A stretch of 64,000 nucleotides of DNA from Bacillota bacterium (GCA_023392595.1 JAEVYU010000079.1:1-64000), one strand, 5' to 3'. Counted from the first letter of the stretch, positions 23,893 to 33,594 are shown. Program-made: numbers and translations. Notes: generated by a model not told the origin, from the letters alone.

Positions 23893-26469
23893 TTATAACA
23901 CCTCCGCATAACAGCCGATATAGCCTGAAGTTCTCCATGCTGTTTTAAAAACTGCTCCCAGTGGCATTACAACAATAGAAATTTTATCAATTATGTTGCC
24001 TGTTGTGTAATAATAATTATCCACGTAAACTCCATAATCACCAGACGGAGTCGAAAATCTATCAACTACACATATCTCTTCTCCATAAGATAGATTTTCT
24101 TTGTACACAGCCTTAACAACTCTGTTAGGAATTCCTAATGGATTGTCCCATAATAAAGGGACTGTAGTATTACCATTAGTATTGAAATACTTCCATCCTA
24201 AAAATACTCTCTTATTTCCTTCTGCCTTTGTCGCTCCTTCATTCCTCATATACCTATAATCAGAATCATTATACTCAATCAATGCACTTGAGCCAGTTCG
24301 GGCAAAACCAAGTGAAATTGAGTTTGAAGGGAGGCAATCGTCAATCAAAGTGTGTTCTTTTTGAACCATAAGAGCATTATAATATTGGGCTATTTCTGCT
24401 TGAGATAAAGCGCGTGGAATAATGGCTAAATATTCAATGGTTCCTTTATGATAAAGGGTACCACTAACACCAGACCTTCCAATAAAAAGTTGTTGATTTG
24501 CTGTCGAATTAATTATAGTAGTCGTTTCAAACGAATTTAACCCAGTGCAAAACGTTAAAATATTGTTGTTCATAATATATGCTGCAAAAGCAGGAATTCC
24601 AACGGGGATCGAAATTGATGACGTAACTAAACTCGGGCCATTACCAACGTATAATTTCCCGCCTGCTGTTACTACAAAACTCATACCCGCGCTTGATGCG
24701 TAATTTGATAGAAAATATCTATCAGAGCTAACATCGGAAATATTGCCTATGGCAATAACTGTATATGCTGATGGAAAAGAATAATTCCCTAAAGGCACAT
24801 AATCACTAGTTCCATTAAGCTTTCTTGCTTTCCCCAATCCAATCTCACTATCAACAATCGTCGTCCCCGTTGCCGTTCCATTCAACGTCCCATTTTCATC
24901 AGTAACAGTTGACCCAGAAACATCATCGAATTTAAAAATATGCGCTCCTGTTGTAGCGTCATTGGCTGGATAAGTTGCAGAATATCCTGTGTAATGACAA
25001 GGTAAACACAGCTTATTACTAATTGCTGCTATTTGTTGCGGAGTTCTTAAAACATTACGTAATTCAACATAATGTATAATAGCATTAGAATAAGCATATC
25101 CTGAAGGATTTACACTTCTAAAAAGTGTAAAAACGGAAGAAGCTGTATTAAGTGCAAACGCCAAAGTAAATATTAGAGAGCCATTCACATATAATTTAAT
25201 ATTTGATCCATCATACTGCATAGAAACAAAATAAGTCTGTCCAACAGATACGGTATAACCAGAATCTGTATTCCCCCAATAATCAATCAACAAATTTCCA
25301 TTATTATTTACTGCCAATCCAAAAGCTCTATTATTACTATTTGAGCCGTATTCAAATATGTAATTAACTGAAGTAGTATTCATTGGAGTAAAAACAATGT
25401 CCAGTTCCCTTGGATTTGCCCCAATCGGAACATTAGTAGAATTGATACTAGTAATATATCCACTGCTTCCATCCCCTTTAATAGCATAATCCGCCCAGCC
25501 ATCAACTTGTCTTGTGACTACACCATTAACAATCCCATGATTTCCATTCCCGCTTGAATCAATAATTTGCCCCGATGCCTCATTAAATACATATCGCAAT
25601 ACAGTATTACCATCTGCCTCCGGGTAAACCGCATCATAGTGCCCCAGGGTGGGAACTACGCTCGAAACCTCACTGTTTTGGGTTGCATAAATAACGGAGG
25701 CTTTCCTAGGATTGAGAGCGAAGTCAGAAACCGCTTCCGATTTATGATATTTTCGGCCGATCATTGCCTCCAAAGCGGAAACATTGATGGATAAATCATC
25801 ATGGGGTGTGAATTTCCCTCCGTAGCCTATCGAAGGAGAATTTATGATGTAATCCGTTTCCGGTGGGGCAATGCTCAATCCAGCCTGATTAATGGATTCC
25901 TGAACGGTCGTAGCGGTAATTAAACCGGAAGGAGTATTGACTACATCCTTCGCCTCAACCGGTTCCCCGTCATTTTGGCCACCCGTGACATGATGGTGGG
26001 CCGCAAATTCTTCCTTGGTTACGTATGTTAAAGAACTGTCCATAACGGCGGTGACCTTTGTCGCCCCACTAACCACCGGAACAATCTTAAATACTTCCTC
26101 CACGACATTGGAGCCCATTTCCGGCAGCCAGTCGGAGTCATCCCCGGCATTGGCAACGGCATACAGAATCTCCCCTTTTTCCGGGTCTTTCGCAAAAAGT
26201 CCCAATTCCCTGACCTGGAAACCCACAGACAAATCGCTATTGGAAAACACTATCGTCACCGTGGTCAAGCCATCTTTAAACTCTATCGAATGGATTGGGA
26301 TTGACTTTTTTTCATTCACCAAAGCCGTTAAGCCACTGATATCCGTCCCGTCGGCAACCCTGCCGTCACCAACGGCAGCCCTGGTGAATTCCAAAGTCGT
26401 CCCGGCAATGGCTTTTTCCAATAACTCCGATCCCAATATTGTTAAGGTCAAATTTTTAAAATCCGCCAT
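23893..26469 (-). CDS. Large tail fibre, cassette 2 (gpH-type N-terminus plus LamG-like domains)
   Basis: 858 aa from an ATG with AGGAGG 7 nt upstream. The N-terminal gpH/DUF3751 adaptor (~1-160: AAVGDGRVADG, VGFQVRELGLFAKDPEKGEI) is fused to two LamG-type domains (~270-480 and ~500-690). A C-terminal stretch shared with the cassette 1 fibre follows (SSALIEYNDSDYRYMRNEG; RTSGYIGCYAEVL at the very end). About 100 residues between those shared blocks differ from the cassette 1 fibre. It probably forms a trimeric side fibre binding surface glycans. Confidence 0.88.
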   Translation of the reverse strand: MADFKNLTLTILGSELLEKAIAGTTLEFTRAAVGDGRVADGTDISGLTALVNEKKSIPIHSIEFKDGLTTVTIVFSNSDLSVGFQVRELGLFAKDPEKGEILYAVANAGDDSDWLPEMGSNVVEEVFKIVPVVSGATKVTAVMDSSLTYVTKEEFAAHHHVTGGQNDGEPVEAKDVVNTPSGLITATTVQESINQAGLSIAPPETDYIINSPSIGYGGKFTPHDDLSINVSALEAMIGRKYHKSEAVSDFALNPRKASVIYATQNSEVSSVVPTLGHYDAVYPEADGNTVLRYVFNEASGQIIDSSGNGNHGIVNGVVTRQVDGWADYAIKGDGSSGYITSINSTNVPIGANPRELDIVFTPMNTTSVNYIFEYGSNSNNRAFGLAVNNNGNLLIDYWGNTDSGYTVSVGQTYFVSMQYDGSNIKLYVNGSLIFTLAFALNTASSVFTLFRSVNPSGYAYSNAIIHYVELRNVLRTPQQIAAISNKLCLPCHYTGYSATYPANDATTGAHIFKFDDVSGSTVTDENGTLNGTATGTTIVDSEIGLGKARKLNGTSDYVPLGNYSFPSAYTVIAIGNISDVSSDRYFLSNYASSAGMSFVVTAGGKLYVGNGPSLVTSSISIPVGIPAFAAYIMNNNILTFCTGLNSFETTTIINSTANQQLFIGRSGVSGTLYHKGTIEYLAIIPRALSQAEIAQYYNALMVQKEHTLIDDCLPSNSISLGFARTGSSALIEYNDSDYRYMRNEGATKAEGNKRVFLGWKYFNTNGNTTVPLLWDNPLGIPNRVVKAVYKENLSYGEEICVVDRFSTPSGDYGVYVDNYYYTTGNIIDKISIVVMPLGAVFKTAWRTSGYIGCYAEVL

Positions 26470-26471
26470 GC

Positions 26472-27047
26472 TCACTCCTCCTTGCTGAATGGTTTAATTG
26501 TTTGAAGACGCCGTTGATAGACCCCAAAGCCGCAAAATATCGGTTTGTTTACCGCTCTTAATGCCCCCAAATAATCCAAATGGGAACGGGCATTTTTGAC
26601 CGCATGGACGGCGTTAAAAATCTTGTTGATTACCGCCTCGCTGGGCATTGCCGCCTGGGTGGTAATCCGGAAATGAAATGGCTTTCCTCCGTAATCAGGC
26701 CATTCTTCAATATAGGCCTCATCAAAGGCGTCGGTTACCACCTGTTTAACCGCATAGGCGGTGCCTTTTAAAAATTTCAGGACATAGGCGTCTTTCACCA
26801 AGGCCCGCCGCTTCTCCAAAGGTAAAGTTTCATCATAAAAATCAACCTTCATTTCAATCGCCAGCATGTCGACTACATCCGGTGCGGCATTATCGATATC
26901 CGCATAGGTAAGGACTTTGGATACCGTTTGGGCTAATTTCCGCCATTGCTTATCCAGTGCTTTGCCGACTGCGATAACCTCCGGATTGTCCCCAAGGTTT
27001 GGAGGCACCAAATCCAGAAGGGTCACATCATAAATGGTTTTACTCAT
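26472..27047 (-). CDS. Phage tail protein I, cassette 2
   Basis: 191 aa, overlapping baseplate J by 4 nt. Same family blocks as cassette 1: LLDLVPPNLGDNPEVIAVGK, TAYAVKQVVTDAFDEAYIEEW and NARSHLDYLGALR. The end (KPFSKEE) contains the RBS for the fibre. It is the baseplate-to-fibre adaptor of this cassette. Confidence 0.9.
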   Translation of the reverse strand: MSKTIYDVTLLDLVPPNLGDNPEVIAVGKALDKQWRKLAQTVSKVLTYADIDNAAPDVVDMLAIEMKVDFYDETLPLEKRRALVKDAYVLKFLKGTAYAVKQVVTDAFDEAYIEEWPDYGGKPFHFRITTQAAMPSEAVINKIFNAVHAVKNARSHLDYLGALRAVNKPIFCGFGVYQRRLQTIKPFSKEE

Positions 27048-28192
27048 GCCGGTTCCAACCCCTTATAATTTACAACGGCTTCCGTATCCTCACAGGCAAT
27101 CTCCGTTTCCGATAATGCCGTAAAAACCGGTGAATATACGACCACCCTTTTAGCGCCCGCTGCATAGATAAGATATTGAAGATATCCGGGATCAATGTCC
27201 CTGCCGATTTTAGACCGTTGCCAAGTCCGATAGGCACTGATGGCCTCCGATACTTTTGTCTGGATAGACTCTGCAATATCACTGTTTGCTTTATTGATAT
27301 AGTAGTCAATATGAATCCGGTAATTTACCGGAGTTGGCTTCGCCACAACCACGCTATCGGTAAGAGGCCTTCTACTGTCCTTCGATAAATAAGCCTGTAA
27401 TTCAGTGATCATGGAGTCCGGCGTGGAACCATCTTCCTTAATAAAATAGACATTAACCGTCCCGGCTTCCAACGAGGTTACCACCACATCGGCAATCCCG
27501 GAGCTGTATTCCTTGGTAAAATATTCATAGGCCCCACTGGGTCCGGCCACACTGAATGCTTCGGGTCGCAAATAAACTCTTTCCCGGAGCGAATCGTCGT
27601 CCTCCTCGTCAGCCCCACCTGCGCTGGTGTCCATATTACTCACCTTGGCCACATACTGAATGGGATCCACCAAAACATTAATTTGTCCCGGCGTAAAACC
27701 ATTACCGGTTGTCCCGGTCCCGGCGCATGTTACAACCATATCAACGGATTCTTTACCGGCAGGGATTTCTTGATATTTGGTTGTTTTGAAATAGACTGTC
27801 CCTGCCGCGACCCTGGTATTAGCGGGAATACCGACAACACCGGACTGTACAGCCGATAATTCAAAACGGACTGTTGCCGTTGCGGCGGTAGCCTTTTCCC
27901 GGGTTACTTCCACTCTGGCCGCCAATTGATCCAGATATTTTCCGGTCGCATACTTCAACAAATTTTGTTTCGCCGCTTGATTGATGGACTGCAATATTCC
28001 ATAGATTCGGGCCGCATTGGCGTATAACAAAATGCGAATCGGGTCCCCTGTGGAAAGGGTCTTCGACTGGCCGGTTTCTTTCAAATACTCGCTTTCATAG
28101 TCGGATATCAAGTCGGCCAACAGCGTGTCGACATCGGTATCGATAAAATTGATGTCCGTTAAATTGTTAAGTTTATCAATGTTGCTGGTCAA
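27044..28192 (-). CDS. Baseplate J-like protein, cassette 2
   Basis: 382 aa, TTG start after AGGTGGTGG. The landmark blocks are almost identical to cassette 1 (LKYATGKYLDQLAARVEVTRE; EEDDDSLRERVYLRPEAFSV; IGRDIDPGYLQYLIYAAGA). It looks like a duplicate of the canonical baseplate J together with its tail protein I and fibre. There is no W gene. Confidence 0.92.
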   Translation of the reverse strand: MTSNIDKLNNLTDINFIDTDVDTLLADLISDYESEYLKETGQSKTLSTGDPIRILLYANAARIYGILQSINQAAKQNLLKYATGKYLDQLAARVEVTREKATAATATVRFELSAVQSGVVGIPANTRVAAGTVYFKTTKYQEIPAGKESVDMVVTCAGTGTTGNGFTPGQINVLVDPIQYVAKVSNMDTSAGGADEEDDDSLRERVYLRPEAFSVAGPSGAYEYFTKEYSSGIADVVVTSLEAGTVNVYFIKEDGSTPDSMITELQAYLSKDSRRPLTDSVVVAKPTPVNYRIHIDYYINKANSDIAESIQTKVSEAISAYRTWQRSKIGRDIDPGYLQYLIYAAGAKRVVVYSPVFTALSETEIACEDTEAVVNYKGLEPA

Positions 28193-28274
28193 TAAAAACC
28201 ACCACCTCTAGATTTAGAAGCTAAAAAGTATCATTGTAGTACCTCATCTGGTTTTTTACTCATTACCAGTATTT

Positions 28275-28559
28275 TTATCCACAGTCTCTTGTCGCTTTTG
28301 CAGTCATTAATGTATCATAAGCGGCAAGATAAGCATTGCCTTCCAGCCAATTTAATTCCTGTGGTGTTGCACTATCAACTGTATGGAGATAATGATCGAC
28401 ACCGGGCTCATAGTATTGTCCAATATATCCCTCCGGCAAACCGGCGTAAGCTTGACCGTAGTCGATTTGAAAATTGACGATTGTATCCATATAGACCCCG
28501 GAACTTGTCCGCACAAAAATATAACCATCTGGATGGTGCTGAAAATTTGGGTATGCCAT
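28275..28559 (-). CDS. Small fibre-associated protein, cassette 3
   Basis: 94 aa, ATG with AAGGAGG 7 nt upstream. It is aromatic-rich (YPNFQHHPDGYIFVRT; DYGQAYAGLPEGYIGQYYEPG) with a helical end (ELNWLEGNAYLAAYDTLMTA). Its place immediately after the fibre genes matches tail-fibre-assembly/XkdW-like proteins of the other cassettes. It is the last gene of cassette 3, followed by an 80-nt gap. Confidence 0.55.
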   Translation of the reverse strand: MAYPNFQHHPDGYIFVRTSSGVYMDTIVNFQIDYGQAYAGLPEGYIGQYYEPGVDHYLHTVDSATPQELNWLEGNAYLAAYDTLMTAKATRDCG

Positions 28560-28571
28560 TGTTTGTCCTCC

Positions 28572-29711
28572 TTAGTATCTCATAATATAGTTGCAAGCAA
28601 TCCAAGGTTGCATGTTGTTGTGTGGCGAACCTAATCCGGAATAATCTGAATAAATCGTATTCCCTACTAAATTAGTTTCGCCTCTCATCGGATAGGGACC
28701 TCCGGCCCCACCATATGATCCTTGGCTTGTATGCCTATGCGGACCATTTTCATCAGAAGTCATTACATGCTTTTCTTCTCCGCTAGTTCCTCCAACTATA
28801 TCCGCATTACTATTTATAACAGTATTGGCGCTCGTTCCACCCATATTATCAAGGCCAACCCCAACCCGGCCACGTTTATCCGGCAACGATACTTGTTTAT
28901 GGGCTGCGAAATCAGTTGCCGGATCCGCTCCTTTTGTAGTTACCGCCCCGCTTGAGTCATAAAGCTTAATTTGTCCTCCGTTCCCCACAGATTTCCATAG
29001 AATCTTAAATAGGTCAATAGTATCAGCGTTAGCTCGTCCCGCTGCTCCCGAACTTTCATCTCCAATCGTACCTCCGTTAGCCCAAAGGTGACGTTCAGGC
29101 AACTCCCTATCATAGAATTCCTTACAAAACCCAAGCGGATCGGCCTTATTGACCGCCTCTTTGATAAGATTGTCGATATATCCTTTGGTTGCCGCCCCAA
29201 AGTCAGTACTCGGATCACCACTTAAAATCAACGGCCCGGTCATCGTATCCCCGGCCTTTAAAACATAAATCGACTCCGCAAAGGTGGCAGTCACATTAGC
29301 CGCGTTGCCGACGGACAAGTCAATGGTAAACACCTGCTCAATCGTCTCGGCTCCATCATAGGCAGGCATATAATCCGCCGCATCTCCCGCATTCGCAACC
29401 GAATATAAGATTTCACCCTGGTCCGGGTCGTTGGCAAAGATGCCAAGTTCCCGTAAATAATAGTTTTCGGTCAGATTCTTATTGGAAAAATTCGCTTTAA
29501 TCTGAACCGATTTGTTGCCAACGGAAAGATTACCGATCGCTGCTGTCTGCTTTTCGGTAATTAACGCGGTTAAAGTGTTCAACTGGGTCCCTGATGGTAA
29601 GATCCCAGCACCCAATGCTACCCGGGTGAATTTCAATTCCGTCCCGCCCTGGGCCTTTATTTGTAATGCATATCCAATATTCGTTAATGTTAAACCGGTA
29701 AATTCGGCCAT
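28572..29711 (-). CDS. Tail fibre B, cassette 3
   Basis: 379 aa. The N-terminal gpH-type adaptor is present (~1-150: VALGAGILPSGTQLN, ENYYLRELGIFANDPDQGEI). It is followed by the repeat-like LKAGDTMTGPLILSGDPSTD (~155), then a C-terminal collar-like domain (~215-379) with LPDKRGRVGVGLDNMGG and the ending SPHNNMQPWIACNYIMRY. It shares the C-terminal domain with the fibre at 29724. It is probably a shorter receptor-binding fibre. Confidence 0.85.
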   Translation of the reverse strand: MAEFTGLTLTNIGYALQIKAQGGTELKFTRVALGAGILPSGTQLNTLTALITEKQTAAIGNLSVGNKSVQIKANFSNKNLTENYYLRELGIFANDPDQGEILYSVANAGDAADYMPAYDGAETIEQVFTIDLSVGNAANVTATFAESIYVLKAGDTMTGPLILSGDPSTDFGAATKGYIDNLIKEAVNKADPLGFCKEFYDRELPERHLWANGGTIGDESSGAAGRANADTIDLFKILWKSVGNGGQIKLYDSSGAVTTKGADPATDFAAHKQVSLPDKRGRVGVGLDNMGGTSANTVINSNADIVGGTSGEEKHVMTSDENGPHRHTSQGSYGGAGGPYPMRGETNLVGNTIYSDYSGLGSPHNNMQPWIACNYIMRY

Positions 29712-29723
29712 GGTTTAACCTCC

Positions 29724-30521
29724 TTAATATCTCATAATATAGTTACAGGCAACCCAAGGTTGCATGTTATTGTGAGAAGAACCGCCACCAATAGAGGTAG
29801 AAGTTAAAACAACCTTGCTGTTACCAGTAGCCCCATAAAAATAACTTGCCATACTACCTCCATCCAAATTGTTAATCCAAGCAGACACGTTATGAGTATG
29901 ATTAGGCATCTCGTTTATTGTTAATGGATGATTTTCTTCTCCACCAGTTCCACTCAAAACATCTGAACTATTATTTAATACAACATTAGCACTACTTCCA
30001 CCCATCCTATCAAGCCCAACTCCAACCCGCCCACGCATATCCGGCAAACCCAATCTTTTATGGGCCGCAAAGTCTACCGCCGCACTGGTACCTTTGGTAG
30101 TTGAAACACCTGTCGAAGTATACAGTTGGATTTGCGATCCGCTTCCATTGGCAGCATCCCAAAGGACTGTATAAAGATCAATGGTGTCCCCATTCGCCCT
30201 CCCGGTTGCGCCGGAATCGGCGTCGCCTATGGTACAACCGTTCACCCAAAGATGGCGGGCGGGCAAAATTGTACCATAATATACTTTGGCATGGCCGAGG
30301 GGATCCAACAATTCCCGTAAACTATCCACATATTGCTTCGTAGCGGCGCCCAAATCCATTGCCGGGTCTTCACTTAACACCAGCGGTCCGGTCATCGTAT
30401 CTCCGGCTTTCAGAAGCGCCTTGGCGTCGATCTTTTCAAAGTTTCCCCGCAACGCCGATCTTTTGACAGTATCCGTGCCGACAGGCAATTCCAACCCCAT
30501 ATTCATTGAAGCATCACTCAA
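29724..30521 (-). CDS. Tail fibre A, cassette 3
   Basis: 265 aa from a TTG that overlaps the stop of tail protein I (TTGA), with GGAGGTG 9 nt upstream. It lacks the gpH adaptor. It starts with a short region (TDTVKRSALRGNFEKIDA), then LKAGDTMTGPLVLSEDPAMD, and the same collar-like C-terminus as 28572 (LPDMRGRVGVGLDRMGG; SSHNNMQPWVACNYIMRY). The pair 29724/28572 is a tandem duplication with one adaptor-less copy. Confidence 0.8.
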   Translation of the reverse strand: MSDASMNMGLELPVGTDTVKRSALRGNFEKIDAKALLKAGDTMTGPLVLSEDPAMDLGAATKQYVDSLRELLDPLGHAKVYYGTILPARHLWVNGCTIGDADSGATGRANGDTIDLYTVLWDAANGSGSQIQLYTSTGVSTTKGTSAAVDFAAHKRLGLPDMRGRVGVGLDRMGGSSANVVLNNSSDVLSGTGGEENHPLTINEMPNHTHNVSAWINNLDGGSMASYFYGATGNSKVVLTSTSIGGGSSHNNMQPWVACNYIMRY

Positions 30522-31174
30522 AACCGATACACCTCCAATTCGTTCCACGGTAGACCCAAAGCATCCAGATCATCCCAAATAATAACTGCCGTATCCAGCT
30601 CGTTCCATGTCGAGCGCGCGATAACCTGATGCCGGCAAGTCTGCCCCACTCCAAATCCGTAATAGGTATTTAAACTACCGCTTTTTAAAGCTTCAACACA
30701 CTCCAGGGTGGACCGGGCGTTTTTTACGGAGTTCACCGCCCGGACCACTTCATCGATCTTACTCTTACTGGGTAGATTGGTTTGGGTGGAGATTTTGAAA
30801 TGATAGGGCTCCCCGTCATACTGAAACCATTCCTTGACCCCGGTTTGGTCAAAAGCGTCGCTTACAATCTTTTTTACCGCATCGGCTGTCCCTTTTCTGT
30901 ACTTATACAGATAGCCGTTTTTAACCAGCTCTTTCCGCTTCTCCAGCGGCAAAGTCTGGTCATAAAAATCAACATGAATCTCGCCGGCAAGATTATCGAC
31001 GACCTCAGAGGTAGCGCCATCAATGTCGGCGATGGTTAAGCAATTTTTAACGGCGTTTGCCAAAGTCTGAAACTCTATATCAACCCCCTGACCGGCGGCG
31101 ATGATATCGGGATTATGGCGTAAGTTTTCCGGCAGCAGTTCCAGTAAAGCCACATCAAAAACTGTTTTATTCAT
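30518..31174 (-). CDS. Phage tail protein I, cassette 3
   Basis: 218 aa from the second ATG (MNKTVFDVA), 7 nt after GGAG and overlapping baseplate J. Family blocks: LLELLPENLRHNPDIIAAGQ, KELVKNGYLYKYRKGTADAV and NARSTLECVEALK. It has a ~30-aa C-terminal extension beyond the other two copies (IARSTWNELDTAVIIWDDL...). It lies next to the single W gene, so this is probably the ancestral cassette. Confidence 0.9.
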   Translation of the reverse strand: MNKTVFDVALLELLPENLRHNPDIIAAGQGVDIEFQTLANAVKNCLTIADIDGATSEVVDNLAGEIHVDFYDQTLPLEKRKELVKNGYLYKYRKGTADAVKKIVSDAFDQTGVKEWFQYDGEPYHFKISTQTNLPSKSKIDEVVRAVNSVKNARSTLECVEALKSGSLNTYYGFGVGQTCRHQVIARSTWNELDTAVIIWDDLDALGLPWNELEVYRF

Positions 31175-32321
31175 TTTCATTCTCCGGGTGGGATGTAATC
31201 ACAGGAACCCGAGAGGTGATTGCAATTTCCGTATCACCCATGGCGGTAAATACCGGAGAATTGACAACCACCCTGCCGGCTCCGGCGTTCATCACCATAG
31301 CCACTAATTTCGATGGATTAATATCTCTGCCGATCTTTGACTTCTGCCAGGTAATATACTCGTTAACCGCTGTTTCGACAGCCGTTGCAATGGTACTGGT
31401 TGCGCTTTGGTCCGATTCACTGATGTAATAGTCAATATCTACGGAATATTCCACTGCGCCCGGCGCCGCGACATGTACACAATCCGTTAACGGTCTCCTG
31501 GTGTCGGCAGAGAGGTAATCAGTTACTTCATCGATTAATGCTTGCTCCGGTAATTCCCCGTTTTCCAGGATAAAATACACATTCACCCTTCCATTACCCC
31601 CCACTACCTTGACATCACTAATGGAAGCATCACAGTCTTTGACGAAATACTCATAGGCGCCGCTGGGTCCGGCTACGCTGAAAGACTCCGGCTTTAAAAA
31701 AATCCGTTCCCGTAAAGCTTCGTCATCTTCTTCATCGACTCCGCCCTGACTGGTTGTAGTGTTGGTAGTGCCCGATACAAATTGAACCGGATCCACCAGG
31801 ACATCAATTTGTCCTGCGGTATAACCATTACCGGCTTTTCCGGTAGTTGCACATTCCGCCGGAACATCAATATAAGTTTCTCCCGCAGCGATCTCCACTT
31901 CTTGGGTCGTTGCAAAAAAAACATTGTCACTGGTGCTGACCCGGGCGCCGGATGGAATCGTCACCCCCCTTTCCAACTTCTTGGAAAGGGTAAAACGTTG
32001 GGTAACCACTGCTCCGGTAGCTTCTTCCCTGGTAACTCCCACTAGAGCCCCCAGGTTCTCCAGATAATCGCCACTGGAATATTTCAGTAAATTATACTTA
32101 GCCGCCCTGTCGATTAATTGGTAGGCCGTATAAATTCTTAGCGCTTGCGCATAAATCCAAATCCGGATGGGATCGCCGGCCGCTAAACTTTTCGATTTTC
32201 CGGTAGACTCCCGATAGGCATTTTGATATTCGGAAATCATATTGGTTAAAAGCGAATTGACATCCTTATTTACGAAGTCAATATCCGGCAAATTGTTTAA
32301 AGCGTCGATACTAGCCGGCAA
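31167..32321 (-). CDS. Baseplate J-like protein, cassette 3
   Basis: 384 aa, TTG start, overlapping W by 11 nt. Blocks: AAGDPIRIWIYAQALRIY, LKYSSGDYLENLGALVGVTRE, GNGYTAGQIDVLVDPVQF, DEEDDEALRERIFLKPESFS and IGRDINPSKLVAMVMNAGAG. It is more divergent than the copies in cassettes 1 and 2. Its direct contact with W/gp25 marks it as the baseplate J of the original tail operon. Confidence 0.92.
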   Translation of the reverse strand: MPASIDALNNLPDIDFVNKDVNSLLTNMISEYQNAYRESTGKSKSLAAGDPIRIWIYAQALRIYTAYQLIDRAAKYNLLKYSSGDYLENLGALVGVTREEATGAVVTQRFTLSKKLERGVTIPSGARVSTSDNVFFATTQEVEIAAGETYIDVPAECATTGKAGNGYTAGQIDVLVDPVQFVSGTTNTTTSQGGVDEEDDEALRERIFLKPESFSVAGPSGAYEYFVKDCDASISDVKVVGGNGRVNVYFILENGELPEQALIDEVTDYLSADTRRPLTDCVHVAAPGAVEYSVDIDYYISESDQSATSTIATAVETAVNEYITWQKSKIGRDINPSKLVAMVMNAGAGRVVVNSPVFTAMGDTEIAITSRVPVITSHPENENE

Positions 32322-32610
32322 GACTGATCACCACCTTCGGTACCAGCAAACCGCTTATTGCATCATTGGTAAAGCTGACTTTTTTTACTTCAGCCCGGGG
32401 TTCATATTTCTTGATCTTTTTGATATATTCCACCGTTAACTTGGCCTTGGCAACCCCGATGGGAGAATCCAGGATACTCATATCAATCCCAAAATCCCGG
32501 TCAAAGGGGACAGTCCCGGCGGGGGTAGTCAGAATCACTTGAATATTTTGGAGGATTTCACTATTCCCGCCGGCACTGAAATCAATTACCACATCGGATG
32601 CATTAATCAT
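32311..32610 (-). CDS. Baseplate protein W (GPW/gp25 family)
   Basis: 99 aa. gp25-like features: NIQVILTTPAGTVPFDRDFG (~24-43), IDMSILDSP, then AKLTVEYIKKIKKYEPRAEV (~57-76). It is a conserved wedge component present once, upstream of three J-I cassettes. It must serve whichever J copy is incorporated. Confidence 0.92.
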   Translation of the reverse strand: MINASDVVIDFSAGGNSEILQNIQVILTTPAGTVPFDRDFGIDMSILDSPIGVAKAKLTVEYIKKIKKYEPRAEVKKVSFTNDAISGLLVPKVVISLAG

Positions 32611-32629
32611 CCCGATCCCTCACTTTCTG

Positions 32630-33022
32630 CTAAGCGATATACTCTTCAAATGTAACATCAATCTTGCCGGAAAAAAGCTCGCCCTGGTTAAAAAAAGTAT
32701 CCCAGGCCTCGCTCACGGATTTGACGATCCATAAATCATCCCCCAATACTTCTTCACCTACAACCAGGTAATCCGCTTCACCCGCCTCTGCCAGATAGAT
32801 CCAGGTTTGCATCTCATCTTTGGGGGTAACTCCAAAATTACCATTGAGATTAATGGTTAACGTAATCGTTTGGAGATTGGGGGCCACATACTCGGTTTTT
32901 GGCTTAACCCCGATAAGCTCATGGGCACTGTAGCGGGCCGAAGCTTCAAGCTTAAACCCGCTAAAGGTGTAGATCCGTTCATCCGAAACTTCGAAACTAA
33001 TGTCACTAAAATATCCGATCAT
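32630..33022 (-). CDS. Phage tail protein U-like (gpU)
   Basis: 130 aa. The pattern GYFSDISFEV...YTFSGFKLEASARYSAHELIG, LQTITLTINLNGNFG, LAEAGEADYLVVGEEVLGD, WIVKSVSEAWDTFFNQGEL, KIDVTFEEY fits the P2 gpU family. In many Firmicute tails it lies between V and W, as here. It is expected at the tail terminator or baseplate interface. Confidence 0.75.
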   Translation of the reverse strand: MIGYFSDISFEVSDERIYTFSGFKLEASARYSAHELIGVKPKTEYVAPNLQTITLTINLNGNFGVTPKDEMQTWIYLAEAGEADYLVVGEEVLGDDLWIVKSVSEAWDTFFNQGELFSGKIDVTFEEYIA

Positions 33023-33035
33023 TGCATCACCTCAT

Positions 33036-33593
33036 TTATAATGGCGGCCCCGTTGGATTACCCGATGATGATGAAGTATGCGTATGGCTTAAAAAACTTT
33101 TTCCCCCTATTTTCGCATCATCATTCACTGTTAAAGCCTTCCCAATCGAAGCATTCCCTGTAACCGTTAAATCCGCCCCAACCGAAACATTCCCTGTAAC
33201 CGTTAAATTCTTACCTACCGTTAAATTCCCATCGATTTCAACCTGAATATCCTTGGTGTCCGGGATGCTTATGGTCAGAGTCTTGCTGGAACTATTGTAG
33301 ACCATTGCCGCTTGTCTCAAAAAACGTTTGCAATAAATATCCGCTCCGTTTGGATTGGGTTGATCATTATCATAAAAATACCGTCCCAGGCAAAAACCAT
33401 TGGTGATCCCATTTCCCAAAAACAGACATAATACCGACTCACCAATGTTCGGCATTTCATATTCAAATGAAAGCATTGGCAATTCATCGGTGACGATGGA
33501 ATCTTGATCTTCAAAGCTGACTCGCAGGGTGCCCGCCCCATAATTAATGGATGATACGGTCCCAATCCGGATCAGGTTTTTCAAATTCACCAT
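33036..33593 (-). CDS. Baseplate spike V (gpV/Phage_base_V)
   Basis: 185 aa from the ATG of MVNLKNLIRIG, 1 nt after the stop of D. The N-terminal OB-type domain (RIGTVSSINYGAGTLRVSF; MPNIGESVLCLFLGNG) is followed by a triple beta-helix of hexapeptide repeats (GNLTVGKNLTVTGNVSVGAD, ~125-165). The end SHTHTSSSSG carries an HxH motif, which binds iron at the spike apex of P2-type phages. It is the membrane-piercing tip of the contractile tail. Confidence 0.88.
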   Translation of the reverse strand: MVNLKNLIRIGTVSSINYGAGTLRVSFEDQDSIVTDELPMLSFEYEMPNIGESVLCLFLGNGITNGFCLGRYFYDNDQPNPNGADIYCKRFLRQAAMVYNSSSKTLTISIPDTKDIQVEIDGNLTVGKNLTVTGNVSVGADLTVTGNASIGKALTVNDDAKIGGKSFLSHTHTSSSSGNPTGPPL

Positions 33594-33594
33594 T

